From Synergistaceae bacterium (GTDB taxonomy: Bacteria > Synergistota > Synergistia > Synergistales > Aminobacteriaceae): a stretch of 7,957 nucleotides of DNA. Below are positions 4,653-7,957 of this stretch, one piece after another. The notes beneath the pieces are model-generated. The model made no database searches. It was not told the DNA's origin and saw only the letters and a program-made list of their open reading frames with translations. Position numbers and translations under genes: made by a program. Position 1 is the stretch's first letter, and every line of letters begins with the position of its first letter. The stretch covers positions 1 to 7,957 of the forward strand of contig JAFTBA010000203.1 of NCBI GenBank assembly GCA_017458545.1. Reading direction: 5' to 3'.

Positions 4653-6845
4653 TTGAAAAAGTTTTTTGTGACGGTTTACTTATTTGTAATGGCATTGTTT
4701 GTTCTGACGATGTCAGGCTGCGGGGGCAGCGGAGGAGGTCCTCAGGCGGTTTACAATCCCAACAAGCCTACGACTCAATCTGCTCAGAACAGAACAATGG
4801 TATTCAGTTCACCTGCGCTCAAGAGGAACGGCAAGTACAGTATTTTCAGGGGGGATCAGGTAGGAGTAATAGGTACTAACGCTAAGTATTATCTTGCGCC
4901 TGTAGCGAAAGGTTCAGAGACTATAACTATGAACCTTGAATATACTGCTGCTATAAGTCAGGATTTACCGTTTGTGATAACCGAGTCGGACGATTCAACC
5001 GTAATATTCTCGTACAATCCCAACGGTACAGTTTCACAGGATACTACAACGCCTTACGGATCTGTTCTGCGTTACGGCGGAGCTGCACAGAAACTCAGGT
5101 ACAGCAATTTAACTTTAACGGGTTCATCAGTTGAGCTTGATGACAGCGACATAGTTGACATAGTGCTCAAATCTGACGGTACTGCAACAGCAGGAGGAAG
5201 CACAATCCCTGTCCATGATTATGTCTGGAAGGTTGACCCTCAGCACCCCAAAGAGTATTGGCTGAAGAACGGTGAAAGTACAGTGTTATACGTTGACAGT
5301 TACGATGCTGCAATCGAAACCGCAGGGACTCTTAACGGCTTGTACATAGCGCATGATGTACGTTACACGCCCGACAGTCTGAACTTCACAACGTCGAACA
5401 CTGCCAAAAAGGACGAGGACACGGAATATGTAGTGTATTACGATTTCACGTCAAGTGCAGTGAGGAAGGAATTAGCGAATGTTGTAGCGACTTACGGTTC
5501 AGGGTTCAGCAGCGACAAGTATATTTTGGCGACACTTCCCATGCAGGTGAACGGTATGGGCGGAGGCACTATGCCCGGCGGCGGAATGCCCAGCGGTGAT
5601 ATGCCCGGTGAACCTCCCAGCGGAGGAATGCCCAGCGGCGATATGCCCGGTCAGCCACCCAGTTTCAATTCAGCGTCAGACAGTTCAATCGCTGCAGTTT
5701 CAACGATGACTCATTCGTCAACAGAAGCCTATAACAACCCCGTACTCCACATCACTAAGGCAGGAACGTACAGGCTTTCGGGAACATGGAAGGGTCAGAT
5801 ATGGATTGAAGTGGGAGCTAAGGCACAGCATCAGGTAGGATTAATACTGAACGGTGTTAATGTTGAATGCACTGTTGCTCCTGCGTTAGTGTTCTACAAG
5901 GTTTACAAATGGGCTGAGAACGGCGGTAAGGGTTATGATACTCAGTCAGTGCTTGCGGCCAATGACCTGTGGAAGACTCTGGGCAGTAAGATGCTGAGTG
6001 ATGACGGATATTATGACACCGGAGCAGTAGTTGAGATTGCTGACGGAACTGCGAACACTTTTACGGGAGCGAACGTTTACAGACTGCTTGAGCTTTGCCC
6101 TAAACTTGATGACGATGATAACCCTAAATACACGGGTTCAGGAATCGGAACAGACATCAGCGAGCAGGAAAAGATGTATAAACTTGACGGGGCATTTCAT
6201 TCTAGGCGTTCGATAGTAATCGGAGGGGGCAGCGCAGGTACAGGGACTCTCAACATAACATCAAGCACTTATGAGGGACTAGACTCAGAGATGCACATGC
6301 TGATAGAGAGCGGAACGGTTAATGTTACTGCGCCTGATGACGGTATTAACGTGAACGAGGATTATGTATCGGTATTCGACATGGACGGCGGAACTCTGAC
6401 GATTAGTTCAACGGGCGGAGACGGTATAGACTCTAACGGCTGGGTAACAGTGAACGGCGGAACGTTAAACATAACAGCCGGCACTCAGTCACAGAACTCG
6501 GCAGGAGAAGCAGGGATTGACGCTGAGAACGGAGTGAATATCTCCTCGAATGCCAAATACAACTGGAGTGCTGCGAGCGGCAGTGCCGGAGGCGGCGGAA
6601 CGATTCCGGGCGGAACAACATCGGGAGATCAGAGCGGTCAGCAGTCAGGCGGTCAGTCAGGTTATTCGACGATACCTGTAACTCCTACGACTCAGACGAT
6701 AGGGACTGACACGACATTTACGCTGTTCCCTACGGAGTCGTCGATTCAGGAGGACACTGAGGGTACAAGAAATATTCCTTCGAGCGGTAATGTGTTTGAA
6801 CTTGTGCACAGGGTAAACGATTTCGCAGGAATGACCAACAACTGA
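4653..6845 (+). CDS. Lipoprotein with Cthe_2159-like carbohydrate-binding domain
   Basis: The protein has 730 residues. The TTG start is set by GGAGG (4640-4644) 8 bases upstream. A lipoprotein signal peptide ends in TMSGC with Cys23 as the likely lipidated residue, then a GGSGGG linker, so it should be anchored to the cell surface or envelope. Residues about 30-300 are an Asp/Thr/Ser-rich region I do not recognise. A Gly-Met-Pro-rich linker (about 302-337) contains a two-copy repeat. From about 358 a Cthe_2159-like domain follows: ITKAGTYRLSG, then DGAFHSRRSIVIGGG (512-526), DDGINV (562-567), GGTLTISSTGGDGID (to 593) and NGGTLNITAG. These repeated Asp-Gly turns and strands indicate a beta-solenoid. 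Clostridium thermocellum Cthe_2159 binds cellulose and pectic acid with calcium, so polysaccharide binding is likely here, but the ligand is unknown. A Gly/Ser/Gln-rich stretch (about 645-672) precedes a low-complexity tail. The gene is monocistronic. Confidence 0.85.
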   Translation: MKKFFVTVYLFVMALFVLTMSGCGGSGGGPQAVYNPNKPTTQSAQNRTMVFSSPALKRNGKYSIFRGDQVGVIGTNAKYYLAPVAKGSETITMNLEYTAAISQDLPFVITESDDSTVIFSYNPNGTVSQDTTTPYGSVLRYGGAAQKLRYSNLTLTGSSVELDDSDIVDIVLKSDGTATAGGSTIPVHDYVWKVDPQHPKEYWLKNGESTVLYVDSYDAAIETAGTLNGLYIAHDVRYTPDSLNFTTSNTAKKDEDTEYVVYYDFTSSAVRKELANVVATYGSGFSSDKYILATLPMQVNGMGGGTMPGGGMPSGDMPGEPPSGGMPSGDMPGQPPSFNSASDSSIAAVSTMTHSSTEAYNNPVLHITKAGTYRLSGTWKGQIWIEVGAKAQHQVGLILNGVNVECTVAPALVFYKVYKWAENGGKGYDTQSVLAANDLWKTLGSKMLSDDGYYDTGAVVEIADGTANTFTGANVYRLLELCPKLDDDDNPKYTGSGIGTDISEQEKMYKLDGAFHSRRSIVIGGGSAGTGTLNITSSTYEGLDSEMHMLIESGTVNVTAPDDGINVNEDYVSVFDMDGGTLTISSTGGDGIDSNGWVTVNGGTLNITAGTQSQNSAGEAGIDAENGVNISSNAKYNWSAASGSAGGGGTIPGGTTSGDQSGQQSGGQSGYSTIPVTPTTQTIGTDTTFTLFPTESSIQEDTEGTRNIPSSGNVFELVHRVNDFAGMTNN
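5580..5663 (+). repeat. Two tandem 42-bp units encoding a Gly-Met-Pro-rich linker
   Basis: The two in-frame units (5580-5621 and 5622-5663) encode GGMPSGDMPGEPPS and GGMPSGDMPGQPPS, differing in only one residue. The codons before them (GMGGGTMPG) look like a decayed further copy. The DNA copies differ mainly at third codon positions, so the peptide appears to be kept by selection. It forms a flexible spacer between the N-terminal region and the solenoid domain. Confidence 0.85.
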
Positions 6846-6869
6846 TAAAGCACATGAAACGCACAGAAG

Positions 6870-6897
6870 ACTCACGGTTTTAAGCCGTGAGTTTTTT
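6870..6897 (+). terminator. Rho-independent terminator of the lipoprotein gene
   Basis: A perfect 8-bp stem ACTCACGG (6870-6877) / CCGTGAGT (6885-6892) with a 7-base loop is followed by a run of T to 6897. It lies 24 bases after the tandem stop codons TGA TAA of the lipoprotein gene. Confidence 0.9.
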
Positions 6898-6900
6898 ATA

Positions 6901-6909
6901 TGGTATGAT
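6901..6909 (+). promoter_or_regulatory. Likely extended -10 promoter of the GNAT pair
   Basis: TGG followed by TATGAT (6904-6909) is an extended -10 of the same form as at the tRNA promoter. The alternative -10 TACAAT (6915-6920) lies inside the palindrome. Neither has a good -35, since the preceding bases are the terminator. The leader would be only about 10 to 21 bases. Confidence 0.45.
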
Positions 6910-6910
6910 G

Positions 6911-6920
6911 ATTGTACAAT
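6911..6920. promoter_or_regulatory. Palindrome ATTGTACAAT, candidate operator
   Basis: A perfect 10-base inverted repeat lies at the expected transcription start of the small-protein/GNAT operon, seven bases before its Shine-Dalgarno. Autoregulated two-gene modules often carry such an operator here. A chance match in AT-rich promoter DNA is possible. Confidence 0.35.
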
Positions 6921-6936
6921 ATTTTCAGGAGGAGTG

Positions 6937-7143
6937 ATGAAAGTGGCAACATCAAGCATATTCCATAATGTAATTCTGAGAACCCCTGAGCAGGTTGAAG
7001 CATTCATAAACGCAGCTGAGGCATCAGAGAGAAATCCATACATAAAACCGAAAGGCTCACCGACGTACAGACTAACGACCGACACGGACGAGATTCGCAG
7101 GTTGTCGGAACTTCGCAGGAAAAACAGAGAACAGAAACAATGA
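6937..7143 (+). CDS. Small basic protein, putative antitoxin partner of the GNAT protein
   Basis: The 68-residue protein begins KVATSSIFHNVILRTPEQ, continues with a predicted helix VEAFINAAEAS, a Pro/Lys-rich middle and a strongly basic end, RRLSELRRKNREQKQ. I do not recognise a named family, but small proteins of this style next to GNAT proteins are familiar from anaerobic Bacillota. AGGAGG (6927-6932) is 4 bases from this ATG and 10 from GTG at 6943, so either start is possible. The GTG at 6934 directly before the ATG is too close to the site. Its stop overlaps the GNAT start as ATGA, which indicates coupled translation in a fixed ratio, the usual order for antitoxin then toxin. DNA binding is an inference; no standard helix-turn-helix is evident, and a ribbon-helix-helix reading is weak. 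Confidence 0.72.
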   Translation: MKVATSSIFHNVILRTPEQVEAFINAAEASERNPYIKPKGSPTYRLTTDTDEIRRLSELRRKNREQKQ

Positions 7144-7718
7144 ATGTACAGACGATAAATATACTCGATGAGCTGAAAAATAACGGAGAAATAAAACTCA
7201 GTGAAGATTTATCATTATTTTCATGTCAAATTAATCCTGCTATTGAAAATTTCATACGTAACAGAGCGATAGATTTCGCACGGCGAAAATTATCAATAAC
7301 ATATCTCGTTGTTGATACGTATGATGGCGAGATACTCGGTTATTTTGCCCTGACCCATAAAGCTGTATTGATTCCTGACGTTACCATGAGCAATACTTCA
7401 CGCAGAAAACTAGAAAGATATGCGCGTTTGGACAGGTCTACAGGTGATTACATGGCCTCAGCATTCCTTATAGCACAGTTCGGAAAAAACTACGGTGTCG
7501 ATAACGGCAAACGCATTAGCGGCAGAGATTTGATGAACATCGCAAATGATATTCTCGTGAATATACAGAATCAGATAGGAGGAGGAATAATTTATCTTGA
7601 CTGCGAGGATAATGAAAGTCTGAAACAGTTTTACACTGATGAAAAATTCCAGCCGTTCGGAGAGCGTTTTTCTGACGAGGATAAACAGAAATATATTCAG
7701 TATATGCGATTCTTCTGA
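7140..7718 (+). CDS. GNAT-family N-acetyltransferase, putative toxin
   Basis: The 192-residue protein resembles a GNAT group that moves an acetyl group from acetyl-CoA to an amine. Seen: NRAIDFARRKLSITYLVVD (41-59) leading to the strand EILGYFAL (64-71). Then LIAQFGKNYG (110-119), at the place of the acetyl-CoA pyrophosphate loop although the usual R/QxxGxG/A is altered, then ISGRDLMNIANDIL (126-139). The C-terminal strand GIIYLDCED (149-157) is followed by the typical FYTDEKFQPFG (164-174). The substrate is unknown: GNAT toxins such as TacT or AtaT acetylate aminoacyl-tRNA, but a small-molecule or protein substrate is equally possible. The start overlaps the stop of the small gene and has no good Shine-Dalgarno of its own. 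The 5' part is AT-rich: by hand count about 32% GC over 7141-7320, against about 48% in the lipoprotein gene line checked, hinting at acquisition. Confidence 0.8.
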   Translation: MNVQTINILDELKNNGEIKLSEDLSLFSCQINPAIENFIRNRAIDFARRKLSITYLVVDTYDGEILGYFALTHKAVLIPDVTMSNTSRRKLERYARLDRSTGDYMASAFLIAQFGKNYGVDNGKRISGRDLMNIANDILVNIQNQIGGGIIYLDCEDNESLKQFYTDEKFQPFGERFSDEDKQKYIQYMRFF

Positions 7719-7764
7719 AACAGATTCGGATATGGATTTTTTATGTCCTAAGTAAAAATAACTA

Positions 7765-7793
7765 TTGCAAATTTCAGGTTACGGGTTTAATAT
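7765..7793 (+). promoter_or_regulatory. groES promoter
   Basis: TTGCAA (7765-7770) and TAATAT (7788-7793) are 17 bases apart, so transcription should start near 7800. The CIRCE element then lies in the 5' untranslated region, a usual place for HrcA control. Confidence 0.65.
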
Positions 7794-7809
7794 TTGCCGC
7801 GTTGTTCAG

Positions 7810-7836
7810 TTAGCACTCTTATTGATTGAGTGCCAT
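7810..7836 (+). promoter_or_regulatory. CIRCE operator (HrcA binding site)
   Basis: The left arm TTAGCACTC (7810-7818) is the exact CIRCE consensus, followed by exactly 9 bases and then GAGTGCCAT (7828-7836) instead of GAGTGCTAA. Six of nine bases of the right arm match from the centre outward, and the mismatches are at the outer end. HrcA represses chaperonin genes through this site, with release on heat or unfolded protein. Confidence 0.92.
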
Positions 7837-7862
7837 TAAAACAGAGGAGGCAAATCAGAATC

Positions 7863-7957
7863 ATGAAACTTAAACCGTTAGGCGACAGAATAGTAGTAAA
7901 AGTTCTTGAGCGCGAAGAAAAAACTAAAGGAGGATTATTCCTTCCCGACACAGCAAA
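7863..7957 (+). CDS. groES: Co-chaperonin GroES, N-terminal part (3' end outside window)
   Basis: GroES forms the seven-subunit lid of the GroEL folding chamber in the cytoplasm. The visible 31 codons carry the family opening KLKPLGDRIVVKVLE, then EEKTKGGLFLPDTA, which includes the mobile loop that touches GroEL. The remaining two thirds and a groEL gene should lie to the right. AGGAGG (7845-7850) is 12 bases before the ATG, a rather long gap, but no other start is available in frame. Promoter and CIRCE upstream agree with the assignment. Confidence 0.97.
   Translation, partial: MKLKPLGDRIVVKVLEREEKTKGGLFLPDTA

Noticed and set aside
5580..5663. Short repeats as a CRISPR-like array
   Set aside because: The two units are adjacent, in frame and encode a repeated linker peptide; there are no spacers.
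6657..7085. Leftward open frame of 142 codons spanning the lipoprotein end, its terminator and the small gene
   Set aside because: It crosses a strong terminator and two supported rightward genes and has no recognisable domain.
7719..7764. Weak hairpin GGATAT/ATGTCC after the GNAT gene as a terminator
   Set aside because: The stem is six pairs with one G-T, and the T run lies in the loop rather than after the stem, so it does not meet the terminator pattern.

Overview
The window is bacterial chromosomal DNA with dense gene packing, strong AGGAGG-type ribosome binding sites, frequent TTG starts and short intergenic gaps. A CIRCE-controlled groES, a ThiT-type ECF thiamine transporter subunit under a TPP riboswitch, anaerobic-type cobalamin synthesis and a Cthe_2159-type polysaccharide-binding lipoprotein suggest an anaerobic, probably gut- or rumen-associated bacterium. 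Synergistota or a Bacillota relative would fit, but this is inferred from the style of the proteins and I could not run a search.

Layout. (1) Positions 1-1253 (+) hold the C-terminal half of the SbcC nuclease ATPase, which enters from outside the window. (2) Positions 1257-1474 hold a complete tRNA-Pro(CGG) unit: an extended -10 promoter, the tRNA with encoded CCA, a terminator, and a second terminator that works in both directions. (3) Positions 1480-4613 (-) form a leftward run: promoter, TPP riboswitch, thiT (thiamine uptake), cobB/cbiA (cobyrinate a,c-diamide synthase), an exported cyclophilin-like protein and an exported flavodoxin, ending at the bidirectional terminator. No terminator is visible between the genes, although a weak promoter at the end of cobB could drive the last two separately. 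(4) Positions 4653-6845 (+), divergent from thiT, encode a 730-residue lipoprotein with a Cthe_2159-like beta-solenoid domain, followed by a clean terminator. (5) Positions 6901-7718 (+) hold a compact two-gene operon: a 68-residue basic protein overlapping, by ATGA, a GNAT acetyltransferase. This has the layout of a toxin-antitoxin pair, with a perfect 10-bp palindrome in its promoter region. (6) Positions 7765-7957 (+) hold the groES promoter, a CIRCE operator with one imperfect arm, and the first 31 codons of groES.

How the genes work together. The leftward operon links uptake of one vitamin (thiamine) with synthesis of another (cobalamin), apparently under thiamine pyrophosphate control. 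The two exported proteins behind it suggest an envelope redox function for flavodoxin. The GNAT pair is the best candidate in the window for an under-described system. Most other genes are recognisable housekeeping or envelope functions.
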